Shown here one piece after another: positions 1 through 7,645 of a stretch of 64,000 bases of DNA. Under the pieces are notes generated by a model. It saw only the letters and a program-made list of their open reading frames with translations. It did not search any database and was not told the DNA's origin. How positions within the stretch are numbered: position 1 is the first letter of the stretch; every line of letters begins with the position of its first letter. This DNA comes from an uncultured Eubacteriales bacterium. GTDB lineage: Bacteria; Bacillota; Clostridia; Lachnospirales; Lachnospiraceae. The position numbers and the translations under genes were made by a program. The DNA is taken from assembly GCA_900317515.1 (NCBI GenBank), contig ONHA01000010.1:1-64000 (forward strand), read 5' to 3'.

Positions 1-100
1 TCTATACCGCCAATCGAACGTAATTTCTACCATAGTAACACATTTTCCCTGTACCTGCACCCCCAAAATGTTATATAATGCGTAAAAAGGTGGTGACAAA

Positions 101-947
101 ATGAAAAAAGAACAGTTTTTGCCGGACGTACACAGATTTTATGTCCCGGAAATGCCGGCAGCCGTGCTGGACATCCTAACATCGACCCGCTATTACCGCA
201 CCAGTCTCCTTACGGAGGTGCGCCTCATCACGATCTCCGGGGAAAATGAAGCCCCCAGGGAAACCGTCTGGACCCTCGAAAAGGAATCCGACGATTTCGA
301 TATCCTGGTGGAGCTTGCCGGGGCGCTCCGGGACGTCAGGCTCATCATCACATTTAACGGGACCGGCTTCGATATCCCGCACCTTACGAAAAAATACGCG
401 GCCTACCGGCTTCCGAATCCGCTTGAGGGGAAGCATTTTCTCGATTTGCTTCGACTATATGAGCCTTTTTCCGGAAAATGAAGTGCAGGCGGCGTCCTCA
501 GACGCGGAGAAGGAGCTCCTCCTCACCTCTCTTCTGCCGCTGGAGGGCTTCCTTGCCGGAAATTTCACGCTCACCTCGGCGCGGACTGAGGGAGATGTTG
601 CCCTCTTCGAGCTGCTGCCAAAGGCTTCGCTACCGATCGGCTTCAGGCGGGAGGACGGTCCCTTTGCGCTGACACTTGAGGGAGACCACGCCTGTCTCTC
701 CGCCGAACTGTTTGACGGGCGCCTCCGCCGCTACTATCCCGATTACCGGAACTACGAGTATCTTACAAGGGAAGGCTATGCGGTCCACAAGTCCGTCTCT
801 TCCGGGGTCGGAAAGGACCGCAAGGAGAAGGCGGTCAGGGAGAACTGCTTTTCATTTTTCAGGTGTACGGAGAGCTTTCTTTCGGACGGGGAGGCGGTAA
901 GGCGCTATGTGGTGAGCGTGTTTGCTTATATGAGGTCGGGCGGATAA
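101..947 (+). pseudogene. decayed YprB-like RNase H-fold exonuclease gene
   Basis: Two overlapping frames together resemble the ribonuclease H-like exonuclease family (YprB type). The first frame (101-481) carries the N-terminal part with the motif TFNGTGFDIPHL and ends just after LDLLRL. The family continues in another frame from about 455 (YMSLFPENE), which runs to 947 and includes the typical C-terminal part (YYPDYRNYEYL, HKSV). The stretch that normally links them, with the GGELI-type segment and the HN-D nuclease residues, is missing, so an internal deletion plus a frameshift is inferred rather than a sequencing slip. A ribosome binding site (GGTGGTG) and a TATAAT-like box at about 72 precede the first ATG. 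The remaining fragments are unlikely to be an active nuclease. Confidence 0.6.
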
Positions 948-986
948 TTAGCGATATGGACAGGAAGGGGCGGCAGGAAAAGGCTG

Positions 987-1562
987 TCAGTATTCAATAG
1001 CCCTGAGGACAATATTTCTTCCATCAGCTGCCACTTCTATTAAAGGATCTTCACTTCGCTGACCGGAATAATATGCCCGTGCATATGCGAAGACAGAATC
1101 AATTTTATGCGACTTTATTGCTTCCAATGCGCGATTATAATACGACTGGTCATATCGCCGGATACTGCAGTCTTCGACTTCAACCTCCAGCAGCACTACC
1201 TGGTCTTTAGTGAATAAGCCGTCGGAAAAACAATCTTCCTGTGCATAAGCTAAAGCCTCCTTTTCGGTTTCGCAATAATATACGCACCGCAAGCGGGAAG
1301 TGTCTTTCGGAAACTCAGTCTCCCTTACATATTCAAAGATCCCTTCAACCGCATCTTTTTGATAATTTTCGTACTTCCTGAGGCCGAGAGCTTTGACTTC
1401 ACGGCTCATATACATTGCTGCATAGAATACTGCATCGAAAACATCTCTGGATTCCCTCAGCGCAAGAATAAATGGTTCTGCAAACTGATAGTTGTTCTTA
1501 TAATCATTCGTCAAGTGCTTTGCATCTTGATAGGAATCAACCGAATAATGGTAAAGCTTCAT
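987..1562 (-). CDS. hypothetical protein, unknown function
   Basis: A 191-residue soluble protein without signal peptide or membrane segment. It starts MKLYHYSVDSYQDAKHL and has a mid-region CVYYCETEKEALAYAQE. The YHYS opening and the spaced Tyr/Glu residues loosely recall small ADP-ribosyltransferase-like or DUF2441-type proteins, but no catalytic signature can be pointed to and this is only a guess. An upstream GGAAGGAC sits about 6 bases before the ATG. It is more AT-rich than the housekeeping genes and lies among decayed and defence-related genes, so acquisition by transfer is plausible. It could also be a toxin or effector; no antitoxin-like partner is visible. Confidence 0.5.
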   Translation of the reverse strand: MKLYHYSVDSYQDAKHLTNDYKNNYQFAEPFILALRESRDVFDAVFYAAMYMSREVKALGLRKYENYQKDAVEGIFEYVRETEFPKDTSRLRCVYYCETEKEALAYAQEDCFSDGLFTKDQVVLLEVEVEDCSIRRYDQSYYNRALEAIKSHKIDSVFAYARAYYSGQRSEDPLIEVAADGRNIVLRAIEY

Positions 1563-1634
1563 TTCTGTCCTTCCTTTAGTCTTTTCTGTAAACGCAGAAT
1601 TGTGTCTGCTGACTCCCTGGCAAATGAGAATTTG

Positions 1635-2066
1635 TTATTCTGCACCGTATTCTTTCACAAGATATTCATGTTTCGATTTTGCCCATTCGAGAATATCATC
1701 ATAGTCTACTCCTTGTTTTGCCAGATAAAACTCTGAGCCGATTTGAATATAGTCTCGGTGGAACGAAACTGTTATTTCCTCGCTATTACTCACCTTATCT
1801 TTGGGGTTATAGGTAATTCGATACAGCCAATCCTCTTCTTTGTCGGCAGGCTCCAAAGGAGCCTCTTCTATCTGTAATGATGACAGCGAAGCAAGATCCT
1901 GCATATTCCAAACGTAAACTTTGACTCCGTCTGATGATTCCATCAAAGCGACAGAGCTTTCCTGTATTCTATCAAATATGGATTTCTCTTTTTCTTTTGA
2001 TGCAGAACAAGCAGTTAAGGCCATAATCACTATTACAGTAATCAATATCGTTATTGCTTTCTTCAT
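1635..2066 (-). CDS. small lipoprotein of unknown function
   Basis: The reading frame is open further upstream, but the ATG at 2066 is preceded by GGAGG at good spacing and begins a classic lipoprotein signal: MKK, a hydrophobic core, then the lipobox LTAC with Cys 19 or so as the lipidated residue. The mature part of about 125 residues is charged and has no recognised domain. The product should be anchored on the outer face of the cytoplasmic membrane. It contains a region VYVWNMQDLASLSSLQIEE and a C-terminal KQGVDYDDILEWAKSKHEYL. It is followed leftward by the unknown gene at 987-1562 and may share its transcript. Confidence 0.7.
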   Translation of the reverse strand: MKKAITILITVIVIMALTACSASKEKEKSIFDRIQESSVALMESSDGVKVYVWNMQDLASLSSLQIEEAPLEPADKEEDWLYRITYNPKDKVSNSEEITVSFHRDYIQIGSEFYLAKQGVDYDDILEWAKSKHEYLVKEYGAE

Positions 2067-2094
2067 CGCTTTTTTCCTCCACAAACACCGAGTT

Positions 2095-2109
2095 GTCGAA
2101 GCCTTCGAC
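2095..2109. promoter_or_regulatory. 15-bp palindrome in the leader of the lipoprotein gene
   Basis: GTCGAAG-C-CTTCGAC is a perfect inverted repeat lying between a TATACT box (rc at about 2115-2120) and the GGAGG ribosome binding site of the gene at 1635-2066. It could be an operator or a small RNA hairpin. Only the symmetry is seen; the role is inferred. Confidence 0.35.
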
Positions 2110-2154
2110 TCCGACACATACGTAGTATAGCATAAATTATCAAACAATGTGTAA

Positions 2155-2453
2155 CACTTCATTCGGGCGGTCGTTTCTGAACGAAAGGTCTCGGAGCACA
2201 TGAAAGATGTCATCCGGTATGCAGGTCACTATGAGCGTCATTTCAGGAAAATTGTGACGCCAAAGTGCAAAGTGAAAGCAAAGAGGCACTGCGCGCAAAA
2301 AAGCAACTAAATGAGAATGAGAAGCGCATCGCTAAGTTGGATCGCCTTTTCATTCGTATCCATGAGGACAACGCAGCATCGCAGATTGGTGATGACCGTT
2401 TCGGTATGATGAAACGGGCCTATGCAGATGAGCGGTGCAAGCTGAAAGCGTAA
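2155..2453 (+). pseudogene. C-terminal remnant of a large serine recombinase (TndX/TnpX type)
   Basis: From 2161 one frame reads IRAVVSERKVSEHMKDVIRY and continues to about 2260; a second frame from 2265 reads QLNENEKRIAKLDRLFIRIHEDN and DDRFGMMKRAYADE and stops at 2453. The second part is the coiled-coil signature seen near the C-terminus of Tn4451/Tn5397-type site-specific recombinases ('I-LDRLFQRIYEDN...GKISDERF'). The two parts are in different frames with the break near 2260. The catalytic N-terminal resolvase domain is absent, so this is a dead fragment. It marks a past mobile element next to the defence genes. Boundaries of the original element cannot be seen. Confidence 0.7.
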
Positions 2454-2456
2454 AGC

Positions 2457-2508
2457 GCCGCCGGAATAATCCATTTTCTCTATGGTCTGATCGGGGTTAT
2501 CCGGCGGC
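2457..2508. terminator. inverted repeat downstream of the STAND gene and recombinase remnant
   Basis: GCCGCCGGA at 2457-2465 pairs with TCCGGCGGC at 2500-2508, with flanking A/T pairs, across a loop of about 30 bases. It sits between the 3' ends of the recombinase remnant and the leftward STAND gene. It may be a weak bidirectional terminator or a leftover element end; there is no clear T-run. Confidence 0.35.
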
Positions 2509-2579
2509 AATAATGCTTCCTACTCTAACGGATCAGGACTTTGATTTGAATATCTTTTAAAAAACCTTCAAACGTTTCT

Positions 2580-5500
2580 TCAATGACTCCTTTTTTGAAG
2601 CTTCACCAATTCAGACAACGCTGATTGAGCATATTGTGTGTACGGGTGATTGTCTCCCAGTTTTGCCTTGAATACGCGCAATGCTTTCTCAAAACAGCGG
2701 ATGGCGGTACCGTGATCTCCCTGATTCTGATATAACAAACCCATATTGTAGTAGGTTGTTGCGGTATCGGGATGGTCCGCTCCAAGCACTCGCTCTTTGA
2801 TGGCGAGCGCCTTTTTGTAGTAACGGAGGGCCTTTTCGTAATCGCCCTGATCATCATACACTGCGGCCATATTGTTGTAGGTCGAGGCGGTTGCGGGTTG
2901 GTCCGCTCCCAGCACACGATCATATATGGCGAGCGCCTTTCCGTAATAACGAAGGGCCTTTTCGTAATCGCCCTGTTTTTGATACACGCCTGCCATATTG
3001 TTGTAGGTCGCGGCGGTATCGGGATGGTCCGCTCCCAGCACTCGCTCTTGTATGGCGAGCGCCTTTTCGTAGTACCGAAGGGCCTTCTCGTAATCGCCCT
3101 GATCATGATACACGAGAGCCATATTGTTGTAGGTCATGGCGGTATCGGGATGGTCCGCTCCCAGCACTCGCTCATATATGGAGAGCGCCTTTTCATAGTA
3201 ACGGAGGGCCTTTTCGAATTCGCCCTGCTCAGCATACACGTTAGCCATATTGCCGTAGGTCATGGCGGTATCGGGATGGTCCGCTCCCAGCACTCGCTCG
3301 CGTATGGCGAGCGCCTTTTTGTAGTAACGGAGGGCCTTTTCGTAATCGCCCTGATCATCATACACTGCGGCCATATTGTTGTAGGTCGAGGCGGTATCGG
3401 GATGGTCCGCTCCCAGCACACGCTCTTTGATGGCGAGCGCCTTTCCGTAATAACGAAGGGCTTTCTCGTAATCGCCCTGTTCATCATACACGGCGGCCAT
3501 ATTGTTGTAGGTCGCGGCTATATCGGGATGGTCCGCTCCCAGCACTCGCTCTATGATGGCGAGTGCCTTTTCGTAGTAGCGAAGGGCCTTTTCGTAATCG
3601 CCCTGTTTTCTATACACGACAGCCATATTGTTGTAGGTCATGGCTGTATCGGGATGGTCCGCTCCAAGCACTCGCTCTTTGATGGCGAGCGCCTTTTCAT
3701 AGTAACGGAGGGCCTTTCCGTAATCGCTCTGATCATAATACACGACGGCCATATTGTTGTAGGTCATGGCTGTATCGGGATGGTCCGCTCCAAGCACTCG
3801 CTCGCGTATGGTGAGTGCCTTTTCGAAGTAGCGAAGAGCTTTTTTGAAATCACCCTGTTCACTATACACGACGGCCATATTGTTGTAGATCGCGGCTATA
3901 TCGGGATGGTCCGCTCCCAGCACTCGCTCTCTAATGACAAGCGCCTTTTCATAGTAACGAAAGGCCTTTTCGTAATCGCCCTGATGATAATTAATATTAG
4001 CCAAATTGTTGAATATATGCGAAGCGGTAAGAAAGAGATCCTCTATTTCATCCGCCTTCTCCCACCGTTCAAGCAGGAGGTCCGTCCGGCCCACAAGGTT
4101 TTGGGCGACATCCTCCGCCACTATAAGGCGTTCCCTCACCTTTGTGTATTCGAGATTCCGAGGCACATAACTGTATATATCCGTGATTTTGTCAAGCAGT
4201 TCCCCGTACTCCTCGAGCTTCAGCTCTTCCTTCCGCTCCTTCATCTGCATTTTAAGAGAGTCGCGGATAATCTGGTGTATTCGGAAATTGTTCTCCGTTC
4301 CTGCCCTCTCAAGCCAGGCAAGCTCCACAAGCTCATCCATGGCAGCCTTGTCAAGCCCGGCCCAGTCACAGATCTTCCAGTAAATCTCTTGTTCGGGTGT
4401 GAAAATGCTGAAGAGCTTGAGGATATGCTGCTGAGCCTCAGTGAGATTCGAGAATTCATAGAGCTTTCTCACACAATTCTCGATGCTGGCATTTCCGTCG
4501 TGCGCGGTTTCGAGCTCCCGGTCAAATACGCGGTAGACACCTTCCGCTTTAAGTTTTTTATCAAAGTCTGCCAGCGTTCCGCCCGTTTTTCGGGCAGCCT
4601 TCGCCAAAAGCTCGACGAGAAGTGTATGTCTTTTGACGGAAGTGACAATGGAGGCGGCTGCCTGCCTGAAGCTGCGGTCGCTGTCCCCGTTGTAGTAGCG
4701 GAAGAACATCGTGACGGCCCGGCTTTCTTCCAGCTCCGCCAGGTTGACCGCCGGAAATGCGTCATAGCCAATCCTCGAAGTAACCATGATGTGCGCGTTC
4801 AGTGAATTGAGGTCTCCTAGCATCTCAGCCGTCAGCTTCTCCGTCAGGTTGTCGAGGAAGAGATAGAATGAGCCGTGCGTGCGGTTCTTAAGCGCGCGAG
4901 TGATCTCTTTATAGGCGGTTTGAGGATTCTTGACGGAGATCCCAAGCCCATCTGCGAGCAGCAGAAGGTCTTCCTTAAGGCTCTGTCCGCAGTCGATCCA
5001 GGCGACGCAGCAGCCTTTTTCCTTCATCACATTGCAGACCCACTGCATGACCGCCGTTTTTCCGATGCCGCCCAGCCCGCTCACCAGTGCCGTTTTCCCT
5101 TCATTTTCCAGCATCGAGATGACGGTTTCCAGTATCTCTTCCCGGCCGACAAGACCGACTTTCCGGTTGACAGGAGGAATCAGTGTGAGGCATTGGGGGA
5201 TCTGTCTCAGCGCTCTTTTCGCGCCTTCCGACACATCAAAATAGTCGTCAATGAAATGTGTTCCCTTCTCCCGGTCGCATTTTTGCATCCGCTGGATGAT
5301 TTCATTTCCGTCAATGCAGGAGAGATGGATACCGTAAGATTCCCGGGCCTGACAGAATTTTTCCCATTGGGCAATGTCTTCCTTTCGCATTTCTCGGGGC
5401 ACGCAGAGGAACCAACGGAGAATCTTTACCCCACCGCCTTCCTCGCTCTTTGCATACTGAGTGGCCCTCTCAAAGGATTCCTTCACCTGATGCCAGCGGG

Positions 5501-5729
5501 AAGCATTCATCGCGTCCATAAAGAACTTGCACTGGTAGACGTCGATGCCCTCTTTCTGCCGGACATAGACGTCTATCCCGCCGTCGCCTCCCGCAGCTTT
5601 GATGATGTGAATCTCTTTTCCGGGGTTCTCCGCCCGGAGCAGCTGATCCATGAGCTTCTCAAAGACATCCCGTGCGCCTTTTTCGCCGCCGTGCCGGCGC
5701 ATAAAGCTGTTCCAGTTTTCGATCAACAT
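2580..5729 (-). CDS. STAND NTPase with Mrr-like nuclease and TPR array (probable anti-phage protein)
   Basis: About 1049 residues. Residues 1-150 look like an Mrr/PD-(D/E)XK restriction-endonuclease fold: GGDGGIDVYV (47-56) supplies the acidic residue D53 and YQCKF (65-69) the QxK motif. Residues 185-480 are an NB-ARC-like STAND NTPase with Walker A GLGGIGKT (218-225), Walker B-like FYLFLDNL (288-295) and a VTSR sensor. Residues 586-1047 are eleven 42-residue kinesin-light-chain-type TPR units. In known STAND immunity proteins such as Avs, the repeats sense a phage protein, the NTPase oligomerises and the N-terminal nuclease degrades DNA; this role is inferred here. The start at 5729 is chosen because GGAGGG lies 6 bases before this ATG; an in-frame ATG at 5756 and the longer frame to 5855 lack such a site. 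It stands alone on its transcript beside a restriction-modification operon. Confidence 0.8.
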   Translation of the reverse strand: MLIENWNSFMRRHGGEKGARDVFEKLMDQLLRAENPGKEIHIIKAAGGDGGIDVYVRQKEGIDVYQCKFFMDAMNASRWHQVKESFERATQYAKSEEGGGVKILRWFLCVPREMRKEDIAQWEKFCQARESYGIHLSCIDGNEIIQRMQKCDREKGTHFIDDYFDVSEGAKRALRQIPQCLTLIPPVNRKVGLVGREEILETVISMLENEGKTALVSGLGGIGKTAVMQWVCNVMKEKGCCVAWIDCGQSLKEDLLLLADGLGISVKNPQTAYKEITRALKNRTHGSFYLFLDNLTEKLTAEMLGDLNSLNAHIMVTSRIGYDAFPAVNLAELEESRAVTMFFRYYNGDSDRSFRQAAASIVTSVKRHTLLVELLAKAARKTGGTLADFDKKLKAEGVYRVFDRELETAHDGNASIENCVRKLYEFSNLTEAQQHILKLFSIFTPEQEIYWKICDWAGLDKAAMDELVELAWLERAGTENNFRIHQIIRDSLKMQMKERKEELKLEEYGELLDKITDIYSYVPRNLEYTKVRERLIVAEDVAQNLVGRTDLLLERWEKADEIEDLFLTASHIFNNLANINYHQGDYEKAFRYYEKALVIRERVLGADHPDIAAIYNNMAVVYSEQGDFKKALRYFEKALTIRERVLGADHPDTAMTYNNMAVVYYDQSDYGKALRYYEKALAIKERVLGADHPDTAMTYNNMAVVYRKQGDYEKALRYYEKALAIIERVLGADHPDIAATYNNMAAVYDEQGDYEKALRYYGKALAIKERVLGADHPDTASTYNNMAAVYDDQGDYEKALRYYKKALAIRERVLGADHPDTAMTYGNMANVYAEQGEFEKALRYYEKALSIYERVLGADHPDTAMTYNNMALVYHDQGDYEKALRYYEKALAIQERVLGADHPDTAATYNNMAGVYQKQGDYEKALRYYGKALAIYDRVLGADQPATASTYNNMAAVYDDQGDYEKALRYYKKALAIKERVLGADHPDTATTYYNMGLLYQNQGDHGTAIRCFEKALRVFKAKLGDNHPYTQYAQSALSELVKLQKRSH
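2589..3974 (-). repeat. eleven tandem 126-bp TPR units
   Basis: The 3' part of the STAND gene consists of eleven in-frame 126-bp units, each encoding a variant of YEKALRYYEKALAI-ERVLGADHPDTA-TYNNMA-VY--QGD. Ten are very similar; the last (toward 2589) has diverged. Units 5 and 9 share YYGKAL and AST, units 6 and 10 share YYKKAL, and the DNA around the 5/6 and 9/10 borders is nearly identical (compare about 3342-3397 with 2838-2893). This points to a four-unit (504-bp) duplication. Confidence 0.9.
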
Positions 5730-6145
5730 ATCCTGCCCTCCGATTGAAAGTTTCATTTCGCCCGAAAAGGATTGGTTAGAAGTGCAAAAATGAAGTGCAC
5801 CATTCCGGAAGCGCTCCTGCAATATGCCCCGGAGATTCTTTTGTTCGCATCGCACAGATATTCTGCAGTTCTAATGGCAGCGTACTTCCGACCTACTATG
5901 CTATTTTTTGAAATCGTCTGCAAGACGCTTTCAAAAACAACGATAGCTGTTGAACTTTTCGCTGCCATCGCATAAATGCGATAGAGCGAAGCACCACGAC
6001 TGTTTTATAAAACTGTGAGTTGTAAGATGATTTTGCCACCACGATGTAAAAAAATGCTAGACGTTTGCATATATTACATCTTAACTTACTGCTCAATCTT
6101 GCATAAACCCTTTCCGCATTAAACAAAAACTACTAATCCATCCGT
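5730..6145. other. intergenic region between STAND gene and restriction-modification operon
   Basis: About 415 bases without a convincing gene. Short frames here have no plausible start, codon pattern or family signature. The region holds a hairpin at 5958-5990 and must contain the promoter of the STAND gene, but no box pair good enough to name was found. It becomes AT-rich from about 5990 toward the methyltransferase gene, which marks the composition border of the restriction-modification operon. Confidence 0.5.
5958..5990. terminator. two-part hairpin downstream of the methyltransferase gene
   Basis: TTCGCT (5958-5963) pairs with AGCGAA (5985-5990) around an inner stem ATCGCAT-AA-ATGCGAT. 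It lies about 155 bases past the stop codon of the leftward methyltransferase gene. A terminator is possible, but the following T-run is weak, so it may instead be an operator or structured leader element of the STAND gene. Confidence 0.35.
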
Positions 6146-7645
6146 TTAAATAATCCTGCTCAATGCTTCACAAGGTACCTTGCCCAATTCTTTTGGCTCT
6201 ATCTTTCTCAAACCACCACCGTAAATTCGTCCTTCACTTTCAAAATCATCCGATGAAATATTACGCAAATAGGTCCATATTTGATAAACCAAAGTTGGAT
6301 CTTTATCAATCTTTATTTGTATATCTTCTTTAGGGTATAACATCAAGTACGTATTAGTTACAATCGCATTCGAATGGTTTAATATAAATCTAAATGGTGC
6401 TCCATCTCCTTCTTTTGACCGCCCCATATAGGAGCATAGAAACGGTGTGGCCTTTCTATTCTCCTGCCAGAACCATTGTTTTCTATTTTTACATAAATAT
6501 TTATTACCTGTTTTATCTTCACCAGTTTTTAGATATTTCCAAAGATTGGGATAGTCTTTTTTTACTTGATCCTTCGTTAAATCACATTTAAGCAGAAACA
6601 ATTGTGGGCTTAAAACAGGATATTTATCTTTATCTGGAAAAATTTCATCCGTTTTCAATAACCGTGGACTTGGCAGAACAGGGACAAACATCTTTAAGTC
6701 CAATTTTCTTGCCTTTATCTGATCAAGCGTCATAATAAAAAAACTATTGTCCCCTGTTGCTATTCCTCGCTTTATATCAAAATAATCCTTCAGTGTTTTT
6801 TGATTTGTGTTGATCCTAACATCTTTTTCTGGAAATCTTGTCCACTTATCTTCTGTTAGCAAGACACTCTTTTTTACAAATTTTCTTCTCTCAGGATTCT
6901 GATGAGAGCCGCCAAAGGTAAACTCCACCTCATAATCTTCTTCTGATTTCTCATTAACAAACCATACAACACTCGACGAAACCAATGCTCTATCAAATTG
7001 GCTATCTGCAGGATTATATCTATGGATACGTACTAATCTCACTTGCTTTAGTAGATATTCTTTTAAGCATCCCCCATAATTTACATCCATAAACTCACTT
7101 GGAATTAACCATCCTGAAACTGCTCCAAGCGAAAGCCATCTATGTGACAATAAGAGAAAATAACAATATAACCCTGCTAGACCTGAGATTTCTAATCCCA
7201 GTTCCTTCTGTACTCTTTTCCGCAATTCATCTTTTCGACTCGAATCAATTAAATGGTGTCGCACATATGGAGGATTGGTAATCAATAAATTTATCTGCTT
7301 CTCTTGAATCGTACTACTTAAAAAATCCTCGTGCAACAGCTGTACATTATCTGTTTTCCATAAATCCGTCGCTTTCTGGTAGATAATATCATCCTGTTCA
7401 ATTCCGATTGATAATAATGTTCGATCTTGAATCGCATTTCTTACAGCATAATAGAATGAACCCATTCCAAAAGCTGGTTCTAAAAAACGAACCGGATTAT
7501 CTTTCAATAAGGAAACACCATATTCCGTTATTTCTTTTGCCATACTAATAGGTGTAAAAAACTGTCCATGTTTTCTTTTCTCGTCAACATCTGTATTATT
7601 TTCAAAATCCTCTTGAATTACATCCAGTAATTTTTCTAAATTCAT
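6146..7645 (-). CDS. type II restriction-modification N6-adenine DNA methyltransferase
   Basis: A class I SAM-dependent DNA methyltransferase of 499 residues. GQFFTP (27-32) is the X motif typical of gamma-type N6-adenine enzymes, EPAFGMGSF (56-64) is SAM-binding motif I and NPPY (124-127) is catalytic motif IV. The C-terminal half would be the target recognition region. It should protect host DNA from the neighbouring endonuclease. The ATG at 7645 overlaps the stop codon of the upstream gene as ATGA, so translation is probably coupled; the longer frame to 7684 would run into the endonuclease gene. The gene is clearly more AT-rich than the housekeeping genes, a sign of recent transfer. The recognition sequence cannot be read from the protein. 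Confidence 0.85.
   Translation of the reverse strand: MNLEKLLDVIQEDFENNTDVDEKRKHGQFFTPISMAKEITEYGVSLLKDNPVRFLEPAFGMGSFYYAVRNAIQDRTLLSIGIEQDDIIYQKATDLWKTDNVQLLHEDFLSSTIQEKQINLLITNPPYVRHHLIDSSRKDELRKRVQKELGLEISGLAGLYCYFLLLSHRWLSLGAVSGWLIPSEFMDVNYGGCLKEYLLKQVRLVRIHRYNPADSQFDRALVSSSVVWFVNEKSEEDYEVEFTFGGSHQNPERRKFVKKSVLLTEDKWTRFPEKDVRINTNQKTLKDYFDIKRGIATGDNSFFIMTLDQIKARKLDLKMFVPVLPSPRLLKTDEIFPDKDKYPVLSPQLFLLKCDLTKDQVKKDYPNLWKYLKTGEDKTGNKYLCKNRKQWFWQENRKATPFLCSYMGRSKEGDGAPFRFILNHSNAIVTNTYLMLYPKEDIQIKIDKDPTLVYQIWTYLRNISSDDFESEGRIYGGGLRKIEPKELGKVPCEALSRII

Noticed and set aside
2589-3974. CRISPR-like array of regular repeats
   Set aside because: The 126-bp periodicity has no repeat/spacer pattern, stays in frame and encodes TPR units.
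2772-4805. A 677-codon open frame on the plus strand, antisense to the STAND gene
   Set aside because: It is a by-product of the repeated TPR codons: its repeats mirror the 126-bp units, it has no ribosome binding site and no family resemblance.
5753-5975. Short frames on both strands upstream of the STAND gene
   Set aside because: They overlap each other, lack ribosome binding sites and show no family signature.
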